DNA of 64,000 bases, taken from NCBI GenBank assembly GCA_039090855.1, contig CM077034.1:230023005-230087004 (forward strand), in the 5' to 3' direction. The notes under the pieces were generated by a model. It ran no database searches, was not told where the DNA came from, and saw only the letters and a list, made by a program, of their open reading frames with translations. The position numbers were made by a program, and so were the translations under genes. Source of the stretch: Macrothele yani (Eukaryota > Arthropoda > Arachnida > Araneae > Macrothelidae). This document shows positions 33,446 through 43,938 of the stretch, piece after piece (position 1 is the stretch's first letter; every line of letters starts with the position of its first letter).

Positions 33446-34141
33446 CACTGCTGGCCATTAAAAGTACGCCACCACGAATGACAGGAGATATTCAATTCGC
33501 CAAATTCATCCCCCCCTCCCCAAGTATTTGTTGTAACAGAACAGAAAGGTAATTTTGGCCGAAACTTTATTTTTTCCCCATCGCAAAATCAATTCTTTTT
33601 TTCGCTACTTGCGAAGAATGCGCGCGATCGGCAGAGAGATCCCTCTTTGTTGTACAGAAGGCAGATGATACAAGGGTCAATCGATTACAAATACTGTTCG
33701 GTGAGACGAACGGAACACATAATAATCAGTATCATGAGCAGCCACCCTGGGCGGCAATCACAACTGCTACACATCCCGGCATGAAGAGGAAGAGACGTTG
33801 GATGTGTGTTTGGGGAAATGTCCGTTCACGTGGCATCGATACGAAAATGCCACAGTTTCCCCTGTTGCAGTCGGGGATGGTCGCTGGCGTGCCGATCGTC
33901 CGGTGATCATGGACCGCACGCGTTCAATAGGCGACATATCAGGGGACTGCGCGGGCCAAGGAAGACGTGGCACATGGTGGCGATCCAGGAAATATTGGAC
34001 GTTACGTGCCATATGCGGTCGCGCAGTGTCCTGTTGGTAAATGGCTCCAGACAGTATTAACATCGGTTCGAATTGGTAAGATCCAACAACTTGAACGTCA
34101 CTATGTGCCATATATAATGAACTACGACGATAAATCATCAT
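33446..34141 (-). mobile_element. Tc1-F, 3' half only
   Basis: The element end CACTGCTGGCCATTAAAAGT follows TA at 33444-33445. The minus strand then carries the C-terminal part of a transposase, and similarity stops near 34141. The terminal sequence is related to Tc1-C. The other end and the N-terminal half of the gene are absent. Confidence 0.82.
33767..34141 (-). pseudogene. Tc1-F transposase C-terminal fragment
   Basis: The fragment reads MLILSGAIYQQDTARPHMAR with the second catalytic Asp, then LPWPAQSPDMSPIERVRSMI with the catalytic Glu, then the C-terminal tail. The N-terminal DNA-binding domain and first Asp are missing, and the sequence changes abruptly at about 34141. It is a dead remnant. 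Confidence 0.85.
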
Positions 34142-34189
34142 AATATCTCGCTATTCTTCTGTTAACGTTTCCTCTCTGTTCTAAAACAA

Positions 34190-34530
34190 ACAAGAAAGTT
34201 GACACCGAATTCTCAATTGTAATAAGCACCTCTTTTATATCCGTTCTGACGCAAATTAAATTTATCAAAGCTATTCAAAGTCAATGGAACCGGTATGGAA
34301 AACAATAGATCTGACCAAAGAAAGAAGATTTTCAATCGGGTTTTTAATCCCTCAGATATTGCTGTAAACGGAATCGTGAGCTTACGAACTCTTAGAAACA
34401 GAGATATCGACAAAAATAAGATGTGACTTTACGTCCCCTGGTGGGAAAACCATGCATTATTTTAGGAAGAAAGTATTCTCAAAAGGTTTATCCGTATAAG
34501 CGGTATCGGGCGAAGAAAAAAAAAATTAGT
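34190..34530 (-). repeat. Single inverted unit of the 333-bp repeat
   Basis: Read on the minus strand this matches one unit of the 6814-8553 array, including CATACCGGTTCCATTGAC, TTTGCGTCAGAACGGAT and CCACCAGGGGACGTAAAG. It is joined on its right to the CTCF-like repeat family, also inverted, so the order of the 6060-8553 block is mirrored here. Confidence 0.85.
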
Positions 34531-35990
34531 CGAGTTTTCAGGATCCCAGATTTTGCAACAAATACTTCAGAAGCAGAAATTAACACTTATGACCCATGGT
34601 GGCCAAACCATTCTTTACCAAACATTAGAAATTATGTGAAAAATATTTTCCATCAGGTCTTGTATGCGATACAGGAAGAATTTTTCAAAACCGAGCTTTA
34701 GGAGCAGAAATAACGCAGGAAACGCAATTTACCTTTGTGCCCCCCGCCGCCCCCCCCAGCGGAAAGTTTATGATTTACTTGAAAATTTTGAATTCATAGG
34801 AAAAACATTTTGCATCGGAAACACTATCCAACAAAGAAGGAATTTTTCAAATCGTACTCTTAGAAGTAGAGATATTGACAAAAATAAGATATATATCTAC
34901 GCCCCCTGGCGTAGAAACCTTGCATTTTTTCCAGAAGAAAATTTTCCTAAAAGGATTGTCGACATGAGTAGTATCGGTCAACAAACGACGTTTTTTTCAA
35001 TCGAGAATTTAGGAGCTCATATTTTGCGGCAAACACAACAGAAGCGGAAATTAAGATTTACGCCCCCTGGTGGACAAACTATTTTTTTACAAAAATTAGA
35101 AATTATGTGGAAACGATTTCCCATCAGGAGCTGTATCAGGTGCAGAAAGAATTTTTCAGATCGTATATTTAGAAGCAGAGATACAGGGGGTAACGCAATT
35201 TACCGCTACGCCCCCTAGCGGAAAGTCTATGAATTACTTGAAAATTTTCAAATTATATGAAAAACATGTCACACTAGAATCACTATCCAACAAAGAAGGA
35301 ATTTTCAAATCTGACTCCTAGAAGCAGAGATATTGACAAAAATAAGATGTACTTCTACGCCCCCTGGCGGAGAAACTGTGGAATATTTTAAGAAAAAAAT
35401 ATTCCGAAAAGGTTTATCGATGTGAGTGGCATCAGTCCACGAAAGAATTTTTTAATCGACATTTTAGAAGCTACGATTTTATGGCAAATACATCAGAAGC
35501 AAAAATTAACATTTACGCCCCCTGGTGGCCAAAGTATTGCTTACCAAAAATTTTAAATTATATGTAAAAGATTATCCATCAGGAGCTGTAACCGCTGAAG
35601 AAAAAAAAATTCAAATCGGAGTTTTAGAAGAAAAGTTATCGGGGAAAATGTAATTTACTTTTACGCCCCCTAGCGGAAAATCTATGTCGTAATTTGAAAA
35701 AGTAACTATATCTAAAATACTCTTCGACATAAATGGAATCGAAAGATATAAATTTTATTTCAATCGGATGTTTAGAAGCAAATTTGTGGAATAAAACGTA
35801 TTTTTGAATTCGGCATCATCTGCATTTACGCCCTCTAGCGGCGAAATTGTACATCGTAAAAGATAAATAAATAAAGGATCATCATTTGCATATTTCAAGC
35901 TTCCCAATGCAAAAAAAAAAAATATTTCAAATCGGACTAATAGTTGCAGAGATATCGTGGGTACAGTCGGACGGACAAACCGATAACAGA
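34531..35990. repeat. ~155-bp repeats with strong CTCF-like cores
   Basis: Units alternate between two subtypes. Each has a GC-rich core read on the plus strand as TACGCCCCCTGG(T/C)GG or TACGCCCCCTAGCGG, at about 34900, 35061, 35209, 35359, 35515, 35664 and 35828. Spacings are 161, 148, 150, 156, 149 and 164 bp. Two decayed cores lie further left (near 34590 and 34740). Between cores are A/T-rich segments such as AAATCGGA.T..TAGAAGCA and GATATTGACAAAAATAAGAT. The reverse complement of the core (CCACCAGGGGGCGTA) fits the animal CTCF consensus. Coding frames here are incidental. Confidence 0.85.
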
Positions 35991-36020
35991 AGCACGATCT
36001 TTTTTACAAAAGATCGTGCT
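35991..36020. repeat. Perfect hairpin at a repeat edge
   Basis: AGCACGATCTTTT (35991-36003) and its exact reverse complement (36008-36020) enclose a 4-base loop, TTAC. The hairpin marks the boundary between the CTCF-like repeats and dispersed repeat F. It could be the folded end of a non-autonomous element, but no matching opposite end was found. Confidence 0.7.
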
Positions 36021-36415
36021 AAAAAGTAACTGCCGCAGTCGCCGCTGTTTTAGCAATTTCGCTACACTTGCGCTTTTCTAGCTCGCAGTGCAAAACGCAT
36101 TGAACACGAAAATACGAAATTTATATCGTTTGTAGATAATTGTTCGGAGAACACGCTGAAATAAACGGTTTTTCGATTTTGGAGATACTTCAAGAGCTAC
36201 TGTAGTTCAAAGTTAAGGTAAGCAAAAAAAGTGCTATCAGGTCGCGTTCCGGACACACTAACAGCAACAGAAAGACGAAACTTTGCAGGCATGTAGAGGC
36301 CATGGCCGAATTTTCGCACCTCGTCGCCCTTTTTCTGAATTTCTATTTAGTTTACGAGAAAATACATTTTTAAATTCACAAAATTCTCTGTTTTCCGATG
36401 GGATCCATTTTAAAA
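36020..36415 (+). repeat. Dispersed repeat F, second copy
   Basis: This is the direct-orientation partner of 27222-27600, sharing AACACGCTGAAATAAACGG, CTATCAGGTCGCGTTCCGG and CACCTCGTCGCCCTTTTTCT. No coding region is seen. Together the two copies bracket the 27.6-36.0 kb segment as an inverted pair. Confidence 0.8.
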
Positions 36416-36482
36416 CAAGTTAGTAAAATCATGAAATGCATTGGTTATGATACGCTTTCCAGCATAACCAGAAATCATTACT

Positions 36483-37510
36483 CAAGTTATGAGGATAATG
36501 GCTGTAGAATAAATCTCGCTTCTATTACCTGACCTTTGACCCCATTTCGATTATATTCAACTGAACCGGTAAAGTATACTTTCGGAACAACACGGTAAAG
36601 TTTTGTCTCAATCGAAGCATTTTTACGTAACTCATAACGCATAAGAGCGATGGAGGGGGTCCCGATCCTATGTCCTGACCTTTGACCCCACTTCACCGAC
36701 TTTCAACAGGGTTCGTCCCCAGGAGGTCCTCTATCACATACAAAACTTTCATTGAAATCGAACCATATTTACGCAAGTTATGGCGCAAAAGGGCAATGGA
36801 ATGGATCCCGCTCCCACGTCGTGACCTTTGACTCCATTAACCTCATTTTCAATAGCGTTCGTCCCCATGTGGTCCCCTACCACATACTAACATTTCATCG
36901 AAATCGAACCATATTTACGCAAGTTATGACGCAAAAGGGCAATGGAATGGATCCCGCTCCCACGTCGTGACCTTTGACCTCATTAACCTCATTTTCAATA
37001 GCGTTCGTCCCCATGTGGTCCCCTACCACATACTAACATTTCATCGAAATCGAACCACATTTACGCAAGTTAGGAGGCATAAGGGCAATGGAATGAATCC
37101 CGCTCCTATGTCCTGCCCTTTGACCTTACTTCACCCATTTTCAATATGGTTCGTCCCCAGGTGGTCCCCTACCACATACTAAAATCTCATTGAAATCGAA
37201 ACATATTTACTCAAGTTATGACGCATAAGGGCAATGGAATGGATCCCGCTCCTATGTCGTGACCTTTGACCTTACTTCACCCATTTTCAACATGGTTCGT
37301 CCCCAGGTGGTCCCCTACCACATACTAAAATCTCATTGAAATCGAAACATATTTACTCAACTTATGACGCATAAGGGCAATGGAATGGATCCCGCTCCTG
37401 TGTCGTGACCTTTGACCCCATTAATCCCATTTTAAATAGCGTTCGTCCCCAGGTGGTCCCATACCCAATTCTAAAATTTTATCGGAACCGAACCATTTTC
37501 ACGCGAGTTG
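36483..37510. repeat. 146-bp satellite with a DR1 motif, seven units
   Basis: The phrase GACCTTTGAC (GCCCTTTGAC in unit 5) starts at 36531, 36677, 36823, 36969, 37115, 37261 and 37407, exactly 146 bp apart each time. Other shared phrases are CATCGAAATCGAACCATATT, CGCAAGTTATGACGCA and GTTCGTCCCCAGGTGGTCCC. Units are diverged at many bases, yet the period has not slipped by even one base. The motif TGACCTTTGACC is a direct repeat of nuclear-receptor half-sites with one spacer base. No coding potential is seen. Confidence 0.93.
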
Positions 37511-37988
37511 GTTTTCTGGAACGTATCCGTATCGAACGGTACAGTGAGACACTCACTCAAGACGCTTGGAGAAGCCATAAGGAGGAAGAGACCGAACAAG
37601 AATCTGAAAAGGATCCACATGTGAAACCACACACGTCTTTGGCAACAAATCAGGCGATCAGCAAATTTGGCTAGTCGGTGAGGGCAGCCTCTGGGGGCAG
37701 ACGAGGTGAATGTGACTGTGAACAAGTGGGTGAAACAGTTCACACCTGAATTTTTCGAAGAGGATTCCAGAGTTAGGTTCAACGATGACGCAAATAATGG
37801 GGAAACTATGATGCAGAGTATGTGAGATATGTGCAATTTGAATGACCTCTTTCAGTTAGTAAAAGAGTTATGTCCACTTTTGCATTACTTTCGGTATAAC
37901 CCTTGTACCGTTGACTCAAGGTTTCACGTTAACAAAGACTTGCTTCAGAAGCAATTCGAGGCCACAGGATAGTAGAAAACTTAGCTTA
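37511..37988. other. Unassigned intron sequence
   Basis: About 480 bases between the 146-bp satellite and the mariner. Nothing was recognised; short open frames here are of random type. Confidence 0.5.
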
Positions 37989-39287
37989 CGCAGTGTGTCA
38001 AAGAATTTTTAAGACTGGCGCTAGATTTCAGCCTACGGTGGCGCCACCAGTGTAATCGCGAATGCGTTATAAACCGTGACCATCTGCTGGCTTTGTGCCA
38101 AAAGTACTGCGCAGTTGTTAAAGTAACTCAAACGAAACGGCCGTTCATTAGAGAAGTCAAATTTTTTTCATGTTCAATTATTAAGATGAAACAAAGAGCT
38201 GTTATTAAATTTAACGCAAAACTTGATAAAAGTGCCTACGTACCAAATGATGAAACAAGTTTACGGTGAGTTTTGTTTAAGTAGATCAAATGTTTTCCTG
38301 TGGCACAAACGTTTTTTTTGGAAGCTAGAAGATGATAAGCATACCGGAAGACCAAGTTCATCTAGGACACCTGAGATTATTGCAAAAGTGCGTGATTTCG
38401 TGGCAAACAATCGATGTGCGTCACTAAGAATGATGGAAGAGTCTTTAAACATCAACAAAGAAACGATTCGAACCATCCTGCATGAAGATTTGGGCAAAAC
38501 AAAAGTCTGTGCTAAATTTGTTCCACACACGTTAACCAATGAACAAAAATCAAGGAGAAGTGCACATTGCAGAGACATCATTTCAGCCGCTGAAAATGAT
38601 CCAAACTTCTTAAACTCGATTGTTACAGGTGATGAAACATGGTGCTTTCAATATGATTCTGAAACAAAGCGACAAAGTGCGGAATGGAAGTCAAAAAACT
38701 CGCCACAAGCCAAAAAAACAAGAAAAGTTCCATCGAAAATCAAAACAATGCTCATGACATTCTTCGACAGTAAGGGTATTATCCACAAAGAATTTGTTCC
38801 AAGTGGACAAAGAATTACTGGTGGGTTTTATTTAAATGTTTTGAGGCATTTGATGGGAAGAATTCGTCGCATTCGTCCAGAATATCGGGATGAAAACAGT
38901 TGGTGTTTGTTGCACGATAATGCACCCAGTCACACCTCACTTCTTGTTCGTAGATTTTTGTCGAAAAATAACGTCTGTGTGTTGAATCATCCACCGTATT
39001 CGCCTGATTTAGCACCCTGCGACTTTTCTTTATTCCCAAAACTTAAAATGACGTTAAAAGGGTGTTATTTTGATGATATATCGACCATACAAACAGCTTC
39101 GACGCGTGCTTTGGAGGCAATTCCGCAAAGTGAACTGGAACAGGCATTCGAATCATTATTAAACCGCTGTAACAAGTGTATTGAAGCCGGAGGGACTTAT
39201 TTTGAATAACAAACCAAAACAAATTATAATTTCTTGTTCTTATTTCATTTTACAGACCCAGTCTTAAAAATTCTTTGACGCACTGTG
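37989..39287 (+). mobile_element. Mariner element (1299 bp)
   Basis: Terminal inverted repeats read CGCAGTGTGTCAAAGAATTT (left) and CACAGTGCGTCAAAGAATTT (right, read inwards), continuing with TTAAGACTGG. TA flanks lie at 37987-37988 and 39288-39289. The 1.3-kb size is canonical for mariner. The element lies about 250 bp from the 3' side of host exon 39544-39630. Confidence 0.95.
38186..39209 (+). pseudogene. Mariner transposase (DD34D), lightly damaged
   Basis: The likely original start is the ATG at 38186 (MKQRAVIKFNAKLDKSA). A frameshift near 38232 moves into the frame that reads YQMMKQVYGEFCLSRSNVFL and stays open to the stop at 39207-39209. Catalytic residues are in NSIVTGDETWCFQYD, SWCLLHDNAPSHT and YSPDLAPCDFSLFP; 34 residues separate the second and third Asp, as in mariner. 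A short deletion also affects the N-terminal domain (KRFFWKLEDDKHTGRP). The catalytic half is complete but the DNA-binding half is not. Confidence 0.92.
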
Positions 39288-39543
39288 TATGTCAGAGGTC
39301 ATTCATCGAATTCCTACAAAGTGTCTCCTAAGAGAAAGAAGCATTTATTTATACTTGGTGTGATTTTATTGCATAGTTTAAAATTCAACAGTTTGGTGGT
39401 AAGAACATATATGCTGACTGAACTCCCATTCATGCACAGAGAGGGTAGGGAAAAGAATCACAAAAAAAAAAAAAAAAAAAAGCTTAAAAGGCGAACTCAG
39501 TAAGATATAAGAACAATGCATATAAAAGCCATAATATTATTAC

Positions 39544-39630
39544 CTTCCACGTTTGGACAAGGTCGACATCAATTTCCACTAGCACTTCTTCCTCCTTTTT
39601 TGGAATGCAATCTTCATCATTCTCTTGTTT
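39544..39630 (-). CDS. Aldo-keto reductase, internal exon (87 bp)
   Basis: This exon holds 29 codons in phase 0. The acceptor is ATATCAG (to 39631) and the donor GTAATAATAT (from 39543 down). The peptide KQENDEDCIPKKEEE then VLVEIDVDLVQTWK corresponds to the variable loop of aldo-keto reductases, ending in the conserved (D/E)TWK that leads into the [10 protein letters not shown] of the next exon. The acidic, lysine-rich loop is variable in the family and helps set substrate range. The next exon downstream is 23,945 bp away. Confidence 0.88.
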
Positions 39631-39767
39631 CTGATATCAAACAATCCAAATGTTAGTACAAAAAGCTGATTTCAAAAATTATATGATTAGACTTTTAAAT
39701 TTTTATTATGACTCAAATATGCATACAACATTTATCTAAATTTAATGAAAAGGAAATAATAACTACT

Positions 39768-41110
39768 ATATATATCATCATTGCCAACCATTATCAATCC
39801 ACTGCTGGACGAAGGTCTCCCCAAGATTCTTCCACAACGGTCTATCTTGTACCAGTCTCCTCCATGTTACTGCCACATACTTTCGAATTTCATCCACCCA
39901 TCTCCCATGTGGTCTTCTTCTGGGTCTTTTCCTGTCCCTTGGAATCCAATCTAAAATTTCAGCTGTCCATCGATGGTCTGTCCTTCTGGCAGTATGTCCA
40001 GCCCATTGCCATTTCAGGGATTTTACTCTGATCATGATGTCTTGTCATTTTTCTGATCCACGAGTTCTTATCTCTCCTGGTTACACCAAGCATGCATCTC
40101 TCCATGCTGCTTTGAGTTGTCTGCAGCCTTTGTATGTCTCTTTTAGTTAAGGTCCACGTCTCTGCACCATACGTAAGCACTGGAAGGATGCATTGATCAA
40201 ACACTTTTCTTTTAAGACATAATGGCATACTGCTCTTGAAAATTATGCTGTTTCTTCCAAATGCTCTCCAGGCAAGTTTTGTACGCCGATTAATTTCTTC
40301 ATCAATGCGACCCTCACTTGATATCTGCTGTCCGAGATAAACGTACGTGTCTGTTATCTCCAGCTTTTCTCCATCAATCGATAAATCTTCATTTCTTGTA
40401 AAAGCATTGAACATCACTTTGTCTTCTGAAAGTTCATTTTTAATCCCACTTCTTTACTCTTGTCAGCAAGTTCCTGGATCATACTCTGCAGCTCTGATGG
40501 GGTAGTTGCAAAAATGACTACGTCATCAGCAAAACGAAGGTGAGTTAGATAATCTCCATTAATCTTTATCCCCTTGTTTTCCCAGTTCAGTGATTGAAAG
40601 ACATTTTCCAGTGTGGCATTAAAGAGCTTCGGAGATATGGTGTCACCTTGTTTCACTCCCTTTCCAATTTTTATGTGTGTTGTATTTTCAAACAGCCGAA
40701 TCTTTGCACTTGCATTTTCATAGATGTTATTAATAATATTAATGTATGCATCTTCAATACCGCAGGATTTCAGAGCCATTGCAACTGCTGATGGTTTCAC
40801 CGAATCAAAGGCTTTTTCATAATCGATAAAAGCCATGCACAATGGAAGTTCATATTCCCTCGCTCTTTCAATTAGTTCTCTCAGTACGTGGATATGATCT
40901 ATTGTGCTGTATAGCCACTCCTGAATCCAGCTTGTTCTCTCGGTTGAGCCATGTCCAGTGTCACCTTCAAGCGGTGTGAAAGAACTTTAGTGAAGATTTT
41001 ATAAACCACTGATAGGAGGCTGATAGGTCTGTAGCTCCGGAGATCCTCAATGTCACCTTTTTTATGTAGCAGGATCATTGTAGCGTTGTTCCAATCCTGT
41101 GGCATTTTAT
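39768..41110 (-). mobile_element. RTE-type retroelement copy 2, 5'-truncated
   Basis: This is the same family as 30603-32300, shorter at the 5' side. The 3' end at about 39768 has a reduced TGATGA-type tail. The minus strand encodes reverse transcriptase parts from PQDWNNATMILLHKKGDIED to the C-terminal HGRWVDEIRKYVAVTW. It begins about 140 bp beyond the host exon. Confidence 0.9.
39778..41110 (-). pseudogene. RTE reverse transcriptase, several breaks
   Basis: Readable motifs are SYRPISLLSVVYKIFTKVL, MAFIDYEKAFDSVKPSA, GVKQGDTISPKLF, RFADDVVIFATT, GQQISSEGRIDEEINRRTK and LTYGAETWTLTKRDIQRLQ. Frame breaks occur near 40910 (an extra TA), near 40415 (a missing T) and near 40040. It cannot encode an intact protein. 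Confidence 0.9.
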
Positions 41111-42648
41111 CTTTTGTTTTTACAAAACGCAGAGGTGCATGTACTTTACAGCAGGGACGCTCCAAGCGGGGGATCAACGGGTGCGAAGAACTTGGGAGCC
41201 AGGTTCCGGAGGTGGGAGCAGGCGCGGACTGGGCCGCTGTACTCTGGGCCGGTAGGCGTCATGCTAATTCTCAAAAATAAATTCAAATTTTTTTCTGTGC
41301 TGCACCATGCGTATGAAAGAAAATTGTTATACTGAAAAGACAATTTGTTTACCCCGTAACGTATGAAAAAAAACTCCTACGTCCCTACGTGCCAAATAGT
41401 CTGTAAGCCAAACACATATTTTCATGCAACACCTTCCCCCGACTTTCTAAGTTCACATCTGTCTCGTTCGACTTATTTCCTTTAGCGCCCGTCTCTTTCG
41501 CTAATTGTAGTTAATTGCCGTGAAATTGGTGTTTTACGTTGGGGTGTATTGTCGTGTGTCCTTAAGACTATACTGAAAGCGGCGAACCCCAGGGGAAAAG
41601 TATTCCATCATAAGCAACAGAAATCCAATGCCAGAGCAAAACTTTGTTCGTTGGCATTACATCCAAGCAATTTAGGCGAAGTAGGAAGTGTGTTTTTTTA
41701 CTACGACACCAGAAGATTGTCGCAAATTCTCAGGAAATTACGATACAGATGTGTCCTTAAGACTTCTCTTTCAAGACGTCCAAAGGCCGGCACTAAGGGA
41801 TGGGGAGGGATACAGTGCGGATGATCTTTTTTGTTGCAGTTAGAAATTCCTAAGCTCATTCTTCCTTAAAACTTTGCCTGGTTACCAGTAAGTACTGCCT
41901 CATGCCTCAACCATTGCACAGATTTCTTGTTTTTGTTTTCATTCTTTGAGTTAACAGCGGGAAAATATCTGAACTGCGTCGTTTCAGTTGGAATTTTTTT
42001 TTACTTCAGCAACAGGGCTTCACGTATAATTGCAAAATACTTCGATATAATAAACATACCTTACATAAAGAGTTTGCATGAGAAAATAGATTAATAATAA
42101 GGAAAATATTCTAAAACCAAAAAAAGAAATTGCGGAGCCGAAAATGCTAGGTAGAGGAAACAAAAGGCTCTAAGAAAAAGTTCATATTTAAAGAAACCTG
42201 TAGTCGCTTAATGAGTAAGTGGTATAAATCAATACAAAATCATGTGCTGTATTTGAAAAAAAAATTATAATCAAGCAGGCATCGTGACTGTCCACAGTTT
42301 CCCCTTTTCATCCTGTCGACATTACAACCACCACAGAAAATAAAATAAGCAAAACATAACAAAAATGCCCAAAACATAAAAACAAGTAACCACACAAAAT
42401 GAAATGCCCAAAACATGGTAAGAAATTCTGTTAAAAGCACAATGAAGGTAAACAATTGGAGAAATATGTGTTTTTAAAACTTAATACAAGTGTCAAAACT
42501 GAAATAAAAAGAAAGAAAAAGAAATATTCCAAATTTCATTGTTACTTTAGATACTTTGACCTGTTGAAATTTCGTAAACTGCACTTGCACTCGGTCAAAA
42601 AATATTACTTACAAGGACTCTTTAGTAACTTTTAATCGCTGTAGTCAT
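41111..42648. other. Unassigned, A/T-rich intron sequence
   Basis: About 1.5 kb without transposon ends or credible exons. The phrase GTGTCCTTAAGAC occurs twice (about 41556 and 41752) around a 91-codon open frame of no recognised family. From about 41830 on the sequence is A/T-rich and featureless. Confidence 0.5.
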
Positions 42649-42661
42649 ATTTATAAGGTTT

Positions 42662-43407
42662 TTTTTTTTTTTTTGATTGGAGGTTTAACGACCACCGTGA
42701 GCAACTCAATGGGCTATTAGCAGTCGCCCGTCCCTAATTTAGGGTCACTGGTTCCAGGGAAGGGAGAGAGCCAGTGCCGTAAGACAAACACAACATCCAT
42801 TGATTGATTGGAGGTTTAACGACCACCGTGAGCAACTCAATGGGCTATAAGCAGTCGCCCGTCCCTAATTTAGGGTCACTGGTTCCAGGGAAGGGAGAGA
42901 GCCAGTGCCGTAAGACAAACACAACATCCATTGATTGATTGGAGGTTTAACGACCACCGTGAGCAACTCAATGGGCTATAAGCAGTCGCCCGTCCCTAAT
43001 TTAGGGTCACTGCTTCCAGGGAAGGGAGAGAGCCAGTGTCGTTAGACAAACACAACATCCATTGATTGATTGGAGGTTTAACGACCACCGTGAGCAACTC
43101 AATGGGCTATTAGCAGTCGCCCGTCCCTAATTTAGGGTCACTGGTTCCAGGGAAGGGAGAGAGCCAGTGCCGTAAGACAAACACAACATCCATTGATTGA
43201 TTGGAGGTTTAACGACCACCGTGAGCAACTCAATGGGCTATAAGCAGTCGCCCGTCCCTAATTTAGGGTCACTGGTTCCAGGGAAGGGAGAGAGCCAGTG
43301 CCGTAAGACAAACACAACATCCATGCCTCACCGGGATTCGAACCCGGACCCCTTTCGGACGAATGATCAGAGGCCAACGCCTTAGACCACTGCGCCACCG
43401 GGGCGGC
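42662..43407 (-). mobile_element. SINE-A with five tandem tail units
   Basis: The insertion is cleanly bounded by a 13-bp target duplication, ATTTATAAGGTTT (42649-42661 and 43408-43420). On the minus strand it has a tRNA-like head (GTGGCGCAGTGGTCTAAGGC, box B GGTTCGAATCC) and five 131-bp bodies whose left ends are at 42675, 42806, 42937, 43068 and 43199, then a poly-A tail. Because all five bodies lie within one target duplication, they arrived or grew as a single insertion. Confidence 0.95.
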
Positions 43408-43420
43408 ATTTATAAGGTTT

Positions 43421-43938
43421 GCATAACAAATCAAGTTAATAATGTTGCGCTTTCACTTAGGCACCAAGTACTAATTATTGGCCGCTAGGCCTAGGCCTTT
43501 TAAATAATTTTTAATAAGCGTAACACTCTTAAATTGATTTGTCATGCAAACCTCATATGATCACACCATTATAAAAATTACTAAAAATGCATATGCCTAG
43601 GCCTCGGGTGTGTCTATTAATGCTTTGTGCTCGAGTAACATTTCAACAGAATTCATTTTATTTTCTATGAAAACTATATATATATATCAGCCTGGAGGAC
43701 TGAAAACGTTCAAAAAGCCCTAGGCCTAGGGTCTGCTTAATAGTTCCAACCTCAGTAAAGCGCATTGCTAAAATCTTGAACTTCTATGCAAACCTTACGA
43801 AAATTAGCACGGCGGACTGAAAATTGCTAACCAGGCCCAGGCCTAGGGCTTTCTAATTATTGTTTTGTACCTGACTAAAAGTGTAACATTATCTTTAGTT
43901 CTTACTAGCAGGGGTACCCGGTATTTCCCGGGTAAATA
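43421..43938. repeat. Loose ~118-bp repeats with a CCTAGGCC core
   Basis: The palindromic phrase GGCCTAGGCC or a close variant occurs near 43490, 43605, 43727 and 43845, followed each time by a T/A-rich run, TTAAT and a phrase like ACTAAAAGTGTAAC. The units are strongly diverged. Nothing coding is seen. Confidence 0.5.

Noticed and set aside
35991..36020. Helitron 3' terminus
   Set aside because: The hairpin is good, but CTAA overlaps the stem instead of following it by several bases, and no TC start or A/T target could be found.
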